Source: Marinoscillum sp040222955 (GTDB lineage Bacteria; Bacteroidota; Bacteroidia; Cytophagales; Cyclobacteriaceae). From it: DNA of 64,000 nucleotides. Shown here in pieces: positions 38,714 through 47,361 of the stretch. Location: positions 62,001-126,000 of the forward strand of contig NZ_JAVKCA010000011.1 in assembly GCF_040222955.1 (NCBI RefSeq), in the 5' to 3' direction. The translations under genes were made by a program, and so were the position numbers. Numbering within the stretch: the stretch's first letter is position 1; every line of letters starts with the position of its first letter. Below the pieces are notes generated by a model. That model searched no databases, was not told the origin of the DNA, and saw only the letters and a program-made list of their open reading frames with translations.

Positions 38714-38921
38714 GGCGTGGCGTTGAGTGAAAAACGGAAAAATAACCCTTTCCTTGGAAACCTTCCCCGTCAATCACGGTCTACAATATCAAATAACTAC
38801 CAAAGGATACCTCATCTCTGCTGAATTGCTAATAACTTTCGATCAACATGGTCTTGGGTGGGATAGAATGATTTCCTGATTTAAACCATTGTATTTATTT
38901 ATTTTTACCAACCTGTCAATA

Positions 38922-38959
38922 TTTGTTTGCTTCAAAAAATATTAGTTATTTTATATTTC
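38922..38959 (+). promoter_or_regulatory. Candidate Bacteroidota-type promoter of the TPR-CHAT gene
   Basis: TATATTTC at 38952-38959 matches the -7 consensus TAnnTTTG at seven of eight positions. TTTG at 38926-38929 lies 22 bases upstream as a possible -33 element; another TTTG is at 38922. The start codon is 25 bases downstream. The spacing is slightly long, so this is only a candidate. Confidence 0.35.
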
Positions 38960-38983
38960 TTATAAAAAAAATTTAATTCCGCC

Positions 38984-41900
38984 ATGACTCGATTATACAT
39001 TTTCGCTTTATTGGTGTTGACCTGTTTCGGGTCTGCCCTAGCACAGTATCAGTTTGAAAATAAGAAGGCCGAAAAGCTCTACGAAAAGCTTGAGCAGTAT
39101 TACGCTGAAGGTGATTATGAGGGAATTCTAAAAAGTGAGGGCCAGATCACAGACCTCTTTCTGAATAAGCAAGACACCCTCGGGGCCTTGATGCACGGCT
39201 TTCTGGGAGAGGCTTATCTCTACTGGGAAAATGACCTCAACAAGAGTTTGGGGTTTTACCAGAAAGAATATGAGTTGCGATCTGCACTCGGTACGGAAGG
39301 CGGCGACATCAAAAACCTGATTTTTAATTTGGGTTACATTCAGGATGAGCTTGGCTTCTACGGCAAGACCGAAAGCCTGTACCTGGAGCTCCTACGTCTG
39401 GAAGAAGCTGCCTCCGGCGTGAAAAGTGAAGACTATTTCATCTCTGCCACCTCACTTTTGGATCATTATGTATTCACAGAAGAGTTCAACAAAGGCCTGG
39501 AGCTCATCAAAGACCTCAAAAAGAATGTGGATCGCAAAAGCTTCGAAGAAGCCATGCTTTTGAAGTTTACAGGTGATTTCTATCAGATGTCCGGGTCAAA
39601 TCGCAAGAGCGAAAAAGCATTGCTGGAATCATTGGATATCCTAAAGGAAAATGGACTTTATGCCTCGGTAGAGTATGTTTCTGTCCTCAACAGTATGGGG
39701 GGTCTCTATACCATCATCGGCAAAATCCCGGTGGCCGAGGAGGTGTACCAGGAAGCACTTTCTATCATGGACAGACTTCAGGGAGATTATTCTGATTATC
39801 AGCTGGCACTCAAGGGCAACCTCGCCCTTATCCTGCAACTCCTTGGCAACTATGACGAAGCTGAAGAAATATACCTGGAGAACCTTGCCGCTGATGAGGA
39901 GTTTTATGGAACCGAATCCTTTGTCTATGGCATGGAAGCCTACAACCTTGCCTCCAACTACATGTATGCACAAAAATACGCCAAGGCAGAAAAGTACTTC
40001 ATGATCGCCGCAGGTGTATTCAAAGCTGATATGGGCCAGGAAAATCTCTACTATGCCCGGGTACTGCAAAACCTCACTTACCTCTATACCCAAACACGCC
40101 AACTGGACAAAGCCAAAGAAAATGGCCTCAAAGCCATTGAACTGGTGGAAAAAGCAGCAGGAGACAATTTGTATCAGGTTTCATTTGCATACTATAACCT
40201 CGGTGATGCTTACTTCACAGATGGTGATGTGACATTGGCTGAAAAATACCATGCTCAGGCCCTTGAGTTGAGAAAAAAAGGTGTGGGCACGGGTCACTCA
40301 GACTATGCCAAGAGCACGAACAAAATGGCCATCCTGAACTGGAACAAAAACAAATTGGATGCGGCTCTTGGGTTTTACAAAGAAACCTTCAAAAACTACT
40401 TCGACCAGATCAATATGATCTTCCCCATCCTGAGTGAAGATGAAAAATCAAAGTTTTATTACAACAACCTAAAGCCTGCCTTCGAGCAGTATAATTCATT
40501 CATCGTAGAAACCAGTCGGGAAGAAAAAGAGCTGATCAGCGAAATGTATAATTACCAGCTCGCGACCAAAGGCTTGATTCTCTATGCTACCAACAAGGTA
40601 AAAGATGCCATCGTCAATAGTAATGACCCGGCACTCATCAGCAAATACGAGACCTGGATTGAGCAAAAAGAGCAATTGGCAAAACTTTTTAGTGCCTCTG
40701 AGATCCCGGCCAACATCCGAAATCAGAAAATTGACTCCCTGAATGCTTCTTCCAATGCATTGGAAAAGGAGCTGAGCAAAGCATCTTCCGTTTTCGCACA
40801 GACCGTGGCCAGCCGCAACCTCACCTGGAAAGACATCCAAACCAAACTGAAGCCGGGAGAAGCAGCAGTGGAAGTCATCCGTTTTAGGGATTTCACGCCA
40901 GATTCTGCCGGTGTATTTACCGATGAGGTTTATTATGCTGCACTGATCATTACAGATCAAACCAAGGACTATCCGGAAATGGTACTGATGAGAAATGGTA
41001 AACTCATGGAGACGAAATACCTTTCCAACTACCGCAACGCCATTAAGTACAAGATCGATGAGGACTTTTCTTACAAACTCTTTTGGAGACCCATAGCCAA
41101 TAAGTTAGAAGGGATCAAAAAAGTGTATTTCTCTCCGGACGGAGTATTCAATCAAATCAGTATTTACACCCTGAGAAACCCCGCTACCGGCAATTTCACA
41201 CTGGATGAGCTAGAAATTCAACTGGTGACCAACACCAAGGATCTGGTCGCTCTGAATGCTGATCCTAATACCGATAACAAGTCCTATCTGTTTGGTTATC
41301 CCAACTACAACATGGGTGTACTTGACAGTAAAAAGGAAGAAGGTGGATCTACTGCCAAAGGTATTGTAGATGCTGCCAGTGAAGGACGTGGAATGAGCCG
41401 GGGCGTAAGAGGAAGCCGCGGAGGGGATGATACCGACATTGCTTCGCTGAGCAGGGGCGGGTCTTTACCAAGGGGTATCAGAGGTAACATGCTCCGGTAC
41501 ATGCGATCTAACCAAATGCTGGCCTTGCTGCCTGGTACTAAAAAGGAAGTTAACCTGATTGATAGCCTTTATCAGCTGAAAAATGCCAGTGTAACCACCT
41601 ACCTCAGCAATGACGCACTGGAAGACAGCATTAAAAACATGAAGAGCCCACGTACATTACACATTGCTACCCACGGCTTCTTCCTGGAAAGTGAAGAAGA
41701 AGAAATGGAAGGTCAGGACAAATATGTACAAAACCCACTGCTGCGATCCGGACTCATTTTGGCTGGAGCCAACAGCTATATCAGTGAAGGGAAAATTTCA
41801 GACGAGGTGTATCACCATGAAGACGGAATCCTGACAGCCTTTGAGGCCATGAACCTCAACCTGGATCAAACAGAGTTGGTAGTACTTTCTGCCTGCGAAA

Positions 41901-42157
41901 CAGGTCTTGGTGAAATCAAAAATGGTGAAGGCGTGTACGGGCTTCAGCGGGCCTTTCAGGTAGCAGGTGCAGATGCCATTATCATGTCCATGTGGACAGT
42001 GGATGATGACGCCACACAGGAGCTCATGACCATCTTTTATGAAGAATGGCTGGGAGGTAAAACCAAACAGGACGCATTCATCATCGCTCAGAAAAGACTT
42101 AAGGCCAAATGGAAATCTCCTTATTACTGGGGAGCCTTCGTGATGGTAGGAATTTAA
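38984..42157 (+). CDS. Secreted TPR-CHAT protein (caspase-like peptidase domain)
   Basis: 1,057 residues. A Sec signal peptide (IFALLVLTCFGSALAQ, cleavage near residue 20) is followed by about ten tetratricopeptide-like helical repeats to residue 480 or so, then a helical linker. The C-terminal CHAT domain of clan CD has the catalytic dyad visible as His897 (HIATHGFF) and Cys971 (LSACETGLG). The domain ends in the usual YYWGAFVMVG. An unusual Arg/Gly/Ser-rich stretch of about 45 residues (around 803-848) precedes the His strand. TPR-CHAT proteins are proteases or inactive scaffolds; here both catalytic residues are kept. It is transcribed divergently from the giant T9SS gene. Export and neighbourhood suggest an envelope role, possibly processing of surface proteins. 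No CRISPR or cas gene is near. Confidence 0.88.
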   Translation: MTRLYIFALLVLTCFGSALAQYQFENKKAEKLYEKLEQYYAEGDYEGILKSEGQITDLFLNKQDTLGALMHGFLGEAYLYWENDLNKSLGFYQKEYELRSALGTEGGDIKNLIFNLGYIQDELGFYGKTESLYLELLRLEEAASGVKSEDYFISATSLLDHYVFTEEFNKGLELIKDLKKNVDRKSFEEAMLLKFTGDFYQMSGSNRKSEKALLESLDILKENGLYASVEYVSVLNSMGGLYTIIGKIPVAEEVYQEALSIMDRLQGDYSDYQLALKGNLALILQLLGNYDEAEEIYLENLAADEEFYGTESFVYGMEAYNLASNYMYAQKYAKAEKYFMIAAGVFKADMGQENLYYARVLQNLTYLYTQTRQLDKAKENGLKAIELVEKAAGDNLYQVSFAYYNLGDAYFTDGDVTLAEKYHAQALELRKKGVGTGHSDYAKSTNKMAILNWNKNKLDAALGFYKETFKNYFDQINMIFPILSEDEKSKFYYNNLKPAFEQYNSFIVETSREEKELISEMYNYQLATKGLILYATNKVKDAIVNSNDPALISKYETWIEQKEQLAKLFSASEIPANIRNQKIDSLNASSNALEKELSKASSVFAQTVASRNLTWKDIQTKLKPGEAAVEVIRFRDFTPDSAGVFTDEVYYAALIITDQTKDYPEMVLMRNGKLMETKYLSNYRNAIKYKIDEDFSYKLFWRPIANKLEGIKKVYFSPDGVFNQISIYTLRNPATGNFTLDELEIQLVTNTKDLVALNADPNTDNKSYLFGYPNYNMGVLDSKKEEGGSTAKGIVDAASEGRGMSRGVRGSRGGDDTDIASLSRGGSLPRGIRGNMLRYMRSNQMLALLPGTKKEVNLIDSLYQLKNASVTTYLSNDALEDSIKNMKSPRTLHIATHGFFLESEEEEMEGQDKYVQNPLLRSGLILAGANSYISEGKISDEVYHHEDGILTAFEAMNLNLDQTELVVLSACETGLGEIKNGEGVYGLQRAFQVAGADAIIMSMWTVDDDATQELMTIFYEEWLGGKTKQDAFIIAQKRLKAKWKSPYYWGAFVMVGI

Positions 42158-42165
42158 TTTTTCAC

Positions 42166-42192
42166 AAAAAACCGGCTTAGTCCGGTTTTTTT
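42166..42192 (+). terminator. Rho-independent terminator after the TPR-CHAT gene
   Basis: AAAAAACCGG, a short loop, then CCGGTTTTTTT forms an A-tract/GC stem/T-tract hairpin. It begins nine bases after the CHAT stop codon and touches the first possible start codon of the histidine kinase gene. The kinase therefore probably has its own promoter or depends on readthrough. Confidence 0.72.
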
Positions 42193-43591
42193 GTTTTTCT
42201 TTCTGATCGGGAAACTCCGTTCAACCTTGCTAGACCATCTTCCTCAATCAAATGCCCTCGAAAAGCGCCTTTTCGAGTATATCTGTCTGATTCAGTTTGT
42301 CATTATGACCTACCTGATGAGCAGGGCATTGCTGAATTTCGGATGGACTCCGTTGGCATTGATGGATCTCGTTGTTGCATTGATCGGAATCGTCTTTTAC
42401 CTGCTCTCCAAATACAAAGGGTATTTCAACCTCCTCCGAATCCCGCTAATTGGGTTCCTCTTTGCTGCATCGGTCTTTTTTTGGTATCGGCTCGGGGGCT
42501 TTTATGGCACTACGGCCACAGCAGGTATTTCCGTTGGGCTGGTGGCCATAGTTATTTCTCCTTCCCGTAAGAAAATCTTTTTCTTCCTTTTCTCAGCTGC
42601 CTTTATCATTACCCTGGTCATCATACAGCTGCAAACCAGCTGGATTGACAGTACCGTAGACACTTCTGTGTTCCCGGTTAACTATATCATCTTCTCAATG
42701 GCCATTTTGATCATTACTTATATGGTCAAGTCTGAGTTTGACAAAGAGCGACGCAAAGCAGTGAAGCAAAACATCAGGCTCCAGGCCCTGAATGAAAAAC
42801 TGTTAGAAACCATCACCCAGAAAGAGCAGTACATCAATGAGCTGGGTCAAACCAGAGACCAGCTGATAGAGTCCGAAAAAATGGCTTCTATTGGACGGCT
42901 CACTGCCGGCCTGGCCCATGAGTTAAACAACCCCCTGAATTATATCGGAGGGAATGTGCAGCCCATCATCCAGGACCTTGAAGACATCAAACAGGCCATG
43001 ACATATAGACAACTGGCGCAGACACAGCAAACTTTCACGGAGATTCACAACTTGCTGTTCAACATCATCGAAGGATCACAACGTGCATCGGATGTGATCG
43101 ATAACCTGCTCAAGATCTCTCCCAAGGCCATTGAAAATCAGGTGACTAAGATTTCCCTGAACGAGCTCGTTGGTCGCACGTGCATATTGTTACAAAATGC
43201 CCACCCAGAGATCCACTTCTGGATTGCCCGCAATGAAAAACTGGTCATCCTTGGCAACACCACAGAAATCAATCAGGTCCTCCTCAACCTCCTCAAAAAT
43301 GCCATTGATGCCGTTCAGCCTCGTAAAAAAGGGAAAATCATTGTGGAGGTCTACTGGGAAAACGATCAGAGTATTGTGAAAATAAAAGACAATGGCACCG
43401 GCATTCCACCAGCCAACCTCTCCAAAATATTCGAACCCTTCTTCACCACCAAAGAAGAGGGTAAAGGCACAGGACTGGGTTTGTATATTTCCCATGGCAT
43501 TATCAAAAAGCATGGTGGGAAAATCGAACATACCCCGCTCGATCCTGGTACATGCTTCAAAGTTTATTTCCCTTCTTTTCAGGAACCCTGA
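42191..43591 (+). CDS. Membrane-bound sensor histidine kinase
   Basis: About 466 residues if translation starts at the TTG at 42191. The N-terminal half holds about six hydrophobic helices (residues 27-180), then a coiled-coil linker (residues 185-235). The HisKA dimerisation box has phosphoacceptor His243 (GLAHELNNPL). The HATPase domain has the N box (NLLKNAIDAV), G1 (IKDNGTGIP), F box (FEPFFTTK) and G2 (GTGLGLYI). It should autophosphorylate in response to an unknown membrane signal. No response regulator is adjacent. The start is uncertain: the first ATG (42305) would cut helix 1, and the only upstream starts are TTG at 42191 or 42227. The frame is the same as that of the preceding CHAT gene, separated by its TAA stop. 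Confidence 0.85.
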   Translation: MFFFLIGKLRSTLLDHLPQSNALEKRLFEYICLIQFVIMTYLMSRALLNFGWTPLALMDLVVALIGIVFYLLSKYKGYFNLLRIPLIGFLFAASVFFWYRLGGFYGTTATAGISVGLVAIVISPSRKKIFFFLFSAAFIITLVIIQLQTSWIDSTVDTSVFPVNYIIFSMAILIITYMVKSEFDKERRKAVKQNIRLQALNEKLLETITQKEQYINELGQTRDQLIESEKMASIGRLTAGLAHELNNPLNYIGGNVQPIIQDLEDIKQAMTYRQLAQTQQTFTEIHNLLFNIIEGSQRASDVIDNLLKISPKAIENQVTKISLNELVGRTCILLQNAHPEIHFWIARNEKLVILGNTTEINQVLLNLLKNAIDAVQPRKKGKIIVEVYWENDQSIVKIKDNGTGIPPANLSKIFEPFFTTKEEGKGTGLGLYISHGIIKKHGGKIEHTPLDPGTCFKVYFPSFQEP

Positions 43592-43663
43592 ACAAAATTC
43601 TTCTCTTTTTCCTTTTAAACTTATCTTATTCAGTGCCATCCTTGTCCTAAACGTTTAAAAACC

Positions 43664-44536
43664 ATGAAAATCAAAGTAACTACACTCCCCGTACTGGCGG
43701 TGATCCTTATGTTTTGGAATCTGAGCATAAGTGATCATCCGACGACAGCACGCCTGGATGCTGATATGACAGCATGCCACACTACCACGCAGCGTTTTGC
43801 TTCGCTGGCCAATGATGTAGGATTTCTCAACATTCACTTGGATCCGTTACCCAATACTGATCAGGATTTCACCGGAAAAATGATTACTTATCAGGTACCT
43901 GGCGGTGAAGACGCAAACGCCTATTTTGTTGCCTCCAAAAAGCCCTCAAAAGAATACCTGCTGGTGATTCACGAGTGGTACGGGCTGAATAGCTACGTAA
44001 AAACCGAATCAGATAAGTTTGCTTCAAAATTCGAGAACATGAATGTCATCGCCCTCGATCTTTATGACGGTAAAGTGGCTGACAACAGTGAAGATGCGAG
44101 AACCTATATGCAGTCTGTACAAACAGAACGGGCACAGGCCATCATCAATGCCGCTACAACCTACACGGGTAAGGATGCTAAAATCTACACGGTGGGCTGG
44201 TGCTTTGGCGGGGGCTGGTCCTTGCAGGCGGCCATCGAGATAGGCCCTCAGGCCAAAGCGGCCATAATGTTTTATGGCATGCCCGAAACGGACATAGAAC
44301 GCCTTAGGGGGTTAAGTTGCGATGTGCTGGGAATCTTCGCCAAACAAGACCAGTGGATCACCCCGGAGGTAGCAGCGACTTTCAAAGAAAACATGAGTAA
44401 GACGGATAACGAGCTCATCCTCAAGTCATACGATGCTGGTCATGGTTTTGCCAATCCCAGCAACCCGGTGTACAACGAGGCGGCAGCAACGGATGCCTAT
44501 AAACATTTGTATGATTTTATCACTGCCCGCCGGTAG
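43664..44536 (+). CDS. Dienelactone hydrolase-family alpha/beta hydrolase, probably exported
   Basis: 290 residues with an N-terminal hydrophobic segment (TTLPVLAVILMFWNLSIS) that looks like a signal peptide or anchor. The catalytic triad of the dienelactone hydrolase family is visible as Cys180 in GWCFGGGWS, Asp229 in AKQDQW and His260 in AGHGF. The HEWYGLN strand (residues 103-109) matches the family's HExxG loop. Classical members hydrolyse dienelactone in chloroaromatic breakdown, but most genomic members act on unknown esters or lactones, and no aromatic pathway is nearby. It is separated from the kinase gene by 72 bases and from the DNA polymerase gene by 44, and may be cotranscribed with the latter. 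Confidence 0.87.
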   Translation: MKIKVTTLPVLAVILMFWNLSISDHPTTARLDADMTACHTTTQRFASLANDVGFLNIHLDPLPNTDQDFTGKMITYQVPGGEDANAYFVASKKPSKEYLLVIHEWYGLNSYVKTESDKFASKFENMNVIALDLYDGKVADNSEDARTYMQSVQTERAQAIINAATTYTGKDAKIYTVGWCFGGGWSLQAAIEIGPQAKAAIMFYGMPETDIERLRGLSCDVLGIFAKQDQWITPEVAATFKENMSKTDNELILKSYDAGHGFANPSNPVYNEAAATDAYKHLYDFITARR

Positions 44537-44580
44537 AAAACACATTTCATTTCAGTGACGGTTGGACTACCTTTACTCGC

Positions 44581-47340
44581 ATGAGTGAAAAGAAAAAACT
44601 GTTTCTGTTGGATGCCATGGCGCTCATTTATCGCGCTCACTTTGCCCTTAGTAAAAACCCCATTGTCAACTCCAAAGGCGTTGATACCGGGGCTATTTTG
44701 GGCTTTACCAATTCCCTTTTGGAGATCATCACCAAGGAAAAACCAAGCCACATTGCTGTTGCGTTTGATACCCACGCACCCACCTTTCGTCACGTAGAGT
44801 TTGCAGAATATAAGGCCACACGCCAGTCTCAGCCTGAAGAAATTGGTGTGGCCATCCCGTATTGCAAAAAAATAATTGCCGGCTTCAATATTCCCATTCT
44901 CGAACTGGATGGTTTCGAAGCAGATGACCTCATAGGCACATTGGCCAAAAAAGCGGCCCGTGAAAACTTCGAGGTGTACATGATGACCCCCGATAAGGAC
45001 TTTGCACAGCTCGTAGAAGACCACATCTTCCTCTACAAACCAGCCTACATGGGCAATGCCGTGGATGTACTCGGTATCCCCGAAGTACTGCAAAAATTTG
45101 ACATTGACAATGTGGATCAGGTACGTGATGTATTGGGCCTGAAGGGAGATTCTGTAGACAACATTCCGGGTGTCCCTGGCATCGGGGACAAGACGGCCTC
45201 CAAACTTTTGAAAGAATTTGGGACCGTTGAGAATATAGTTGCCAATGTAGACCAACTCAAAGGTGCGCTGAAAACCAAAATAGAAACGCACGGAGATCAG
45301 GGGATTTTTTCCAAGAAGCTGGCCACCATTAATGTGGATTCACCGATTGAATTTGATGAAGAAGGCCTGCTGCTCTCCGACCCCAACCCAGAGGCTTTAA
45401 AACCACTTTTCGAAGAGCTGGAATTTCGAACCATTGCCAAGCGGGTATTCGGTGACACTACTGCTGAGAAAGAGTCGGGCCAGCTGGGCCTTTTTGGAGG
45501 TGCCATCAGTGCACCGCCTGCCTCCAGCAAAGACAACTTTGAAGAGAAAAAAGTATCCTATCAGCTGGTAGACAGCCCTGATGGCAGAAAATCTCTTTTG
45601 TCTCAGCTGACTAAACTTGATGCCTTTTGCTTTGATACGGAAACCACCAGTCTGGAGTCTATCGAAGCAGAGCTCGTGGGCATTTCGTTTTGCTTCAAAA
45701 AGGGTGAGGCCTTCTATGTGACGATTCCCGAAGATCAGAAAGAGGCTCGGACCATTGTAGAGGAGTTCAAGGTGCTTTTTGAAAATGAGAAAACCACCAA
45801 AATCGGGCAGAACCTGAAGTATGACATGCAGATTCTTCGCAACTATGGCGTCATGCTGAAAGGAGCCATTTTTGATACCATGCTCGCTCACTATCTGATA
45901 GACCCGGAAACTGCACACAACATGGACGTGTTGGCTGAGAATTACCTCAACTATACCCCCATTTCATTTTCCGAACTGGTGGGCAAAGGCAAGAAAGAAA
46001 AAAACATTCGCGACATAGACCTCAACCTGGTGAAAGACTACGCCTGCGAGGATGCAGACATCACCTTTCAGCTGATGGAAAAGCTGGAACCTGAAATCAA
46101 GGAGTTTAACCTGGGCAAGCTCCTGCATGAGGTGGAAGAACCACTGTCTTATGTGCTGGCAGACATGGAATACGAAGGGGTGAAAATTGATGAGCAGGCA
46201 CTGTCTGTTATGTCCAAAGAACTGGAGCAGGAGAGCCTCAGAGCTCAGACGGAAATCTTTGAAATCGCCGGTCAGGAGTTTAACATCGGGTCTCCTAAAC
46301 AACTCGGCGAGATTCTCTTTGACAAACTTAAGCTCATTGAAGACCCGAAAAAAACAAAGACCGGGCAGTATGCTACCGGCGAAGACATACTCTCACGGCT
46401 GGCCAACGAACACGAAATTGCCTCCAAAATTCTGGAATTCCGGGAGTACCAAAAGTTGAAATCCACCTATGTGGATGCCCTGCCTAAAATGGTGAGTAAA
46501 ATCGATGGCCGGGTACACACAGACTACCGTCAGACCATCGCGGCTACGGGGCGGCTCAGTTCCAACAACCCCAACCTGCAGAATATTCCAATCAGAACCG
46601 AAAAGGGAAGGGAGATCAGAAAAGCATTTATCCCGCGGAGTGAAGAATATGAAATACTCTCAGCGGATTACTCGCAGATAGAGCTGCGCATTATGGCCTC
46701 CTTCTCCGGTGATGAAAGTATGACCCAGGCCTTCAAAGAGGGTGTGGACATCCATGCCAATACCGCCAGCAAAGTATTCAAAGTACCCTTAGATCAGGTG
46801 GAGTCTGCCATGCGCCGAAAAGCCAAGGAAGTGAATTTTGGAATTATCTACGGAATTTCCGCTTTCGGCCTCTCCCAAAACCTCAACATCTCACGCTCTG
46901 AAGCCGGTGAAATCATTGAAGCCTACTTCACAGAATTTCCCAAAGTAAAGGGCTACATGGACGACGTTATCGAAAAGGCCCGTAAACAAGAGTATGTAGA
47001 AACCATTCTGGGCAGAAGGAGATATTTGAGAAACATCAACACTAAAAATTTCACCATGCGGGGCTTTGCAGAACGCAACGCCATCAATGCACCCATTCAG
47101 GGCAGTGCTGCAGACATGATCAAAGTGGCCATGATCAATGTGCACAACTGGATGAAGCAAGAAAAACTCAAATCCAAAATGATCATGCAGGTGCATGATG
47201 AACTCGTATTTGACGCCCACAAAAGTGAAATTGACCTGCTCACCACCAAAGTAGATGAGTTTATGAAAACTGCCATCCAGCTGGAGGTACCTATGGAAAT
47301 AGGGCTTGGCCGAGGCAATAACTGGCTGGAGGCGCACTAA
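44581..47340 (+). CDS. polA: DNA polymerase I
   Basis: 919 residues, a full-length family A polymerase. The N-terminal 5'-nuclease has LLDAMALIYRAHFAL, GFEADDLIGTLA and MTPDKDF metal-binding motifs plus a helix-hairpin-helix (GVPGIGDKTASKL). The central 3'-5' exonuclease is intact: FDTETTSL (Exo I), NLKYD (Exo II) and YACEDAD (Exo III). The polymerase domain has motif A SADYSQIELRIMA, the O-helix segment RRKAKEVNFGIIYG, and motif C MQVHDELVFD. It should fill gaps during excision repair and remove Okazaki RNA primers, with proofreading. Several family members in other phyla have lost the exonuclease metal ligands; this one has not. It heads a run of three closely spaced plus-strand genes. Confidence 0.98.
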   Translation: MSEKKKLFLLDAMALIYRAHFALSKNPIVNSKGVDTGAILGFTNSLLEIITKEKPSHIAVAFDTHAPTFRHVEFAEYKATRQSQPEEIGVAIPYCKKIIAGFNIPILELDGFEADDLIGTLAKKAARENFEVYMMTPDKDFAQLVEDHIFLYKPAYMGNAVDVLGIPEVLQKFDIDNVDQVRDVLGLKGDSVDNIPGVPGIGDKTASKLLKEFGTVENIVANVDQLKGALKTKIETHGDQGIFSKKLATINVDSPIEFDEEGLLLSDPNPEALKPLFEELEFRTIAKRVFGDTTAEKESGQLGLFGGAISAPPASSKDNFEEKKVSYQLVDSPDGRKSLLSQLTKLDAFCFDTETTSLESIEAELVGISFCFKKGEAFYVTIPEDQKEARTIVEEFKVLFENEKTTKIGQNLKYDMQILRNYGVMLKGAIFDTMLAHYLIDPETAHNMDVLAENYLNYTPISFSELVGKGKKEKNIRDIDLNLVKDYACEDADITFQLMEKLEPEIKEFNLGKLLHEVEEPLSYVLADMEYEGVKIDEQALSVMSKELEQESLRAQTEIFEIAGQEFNIGSPKQLGEILFDKLKLIEDPKKTKTGQYATGEDILSRLANEHEIASKILEFREYQKLKSTYVDALPKMVSKIDGRVHTDYRQTIAATGRLSSNNPNLQNIPIRTEKGREIRKAFIPRSEEYEILSADYSQIELRIMASFSGDESMTQAFKEGVDIHANTASKVFKVPLDQVESAMRRKAKEVNFGIIYGISAFGLSQNLNISRSEAGEIIEAYFTEFPKVKGYMDDVIEKARKQEYVETILGRRRYLRNINTKNFTMRGFAERNAINAPIQGSAADMIKVAMINVHNWMKQEKLKSKMIMQVHDELVFDAHKSEIDLLTTKVDEFMKTAIQLEVPMEIGLGRGNNWLEAH

Positions 47341-47361
47341 TTTTAAAATCCCAACGAATAA

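Noticed and set aside
38984..42157. TPR-CHAT protein considered as part of a type III-E CRISPR system
   Set aside because: There is no cas gene, effector or array in the window, and the protein has a secretion signal.
42166..42192. Hairpin considered as a regulatory structure controlling the kinase, not a terminator
   Set aside because: The A-tract/GC stem/T-tract layout and its position directly after the CHAT stop fit an ordinary rho-independent terminator.
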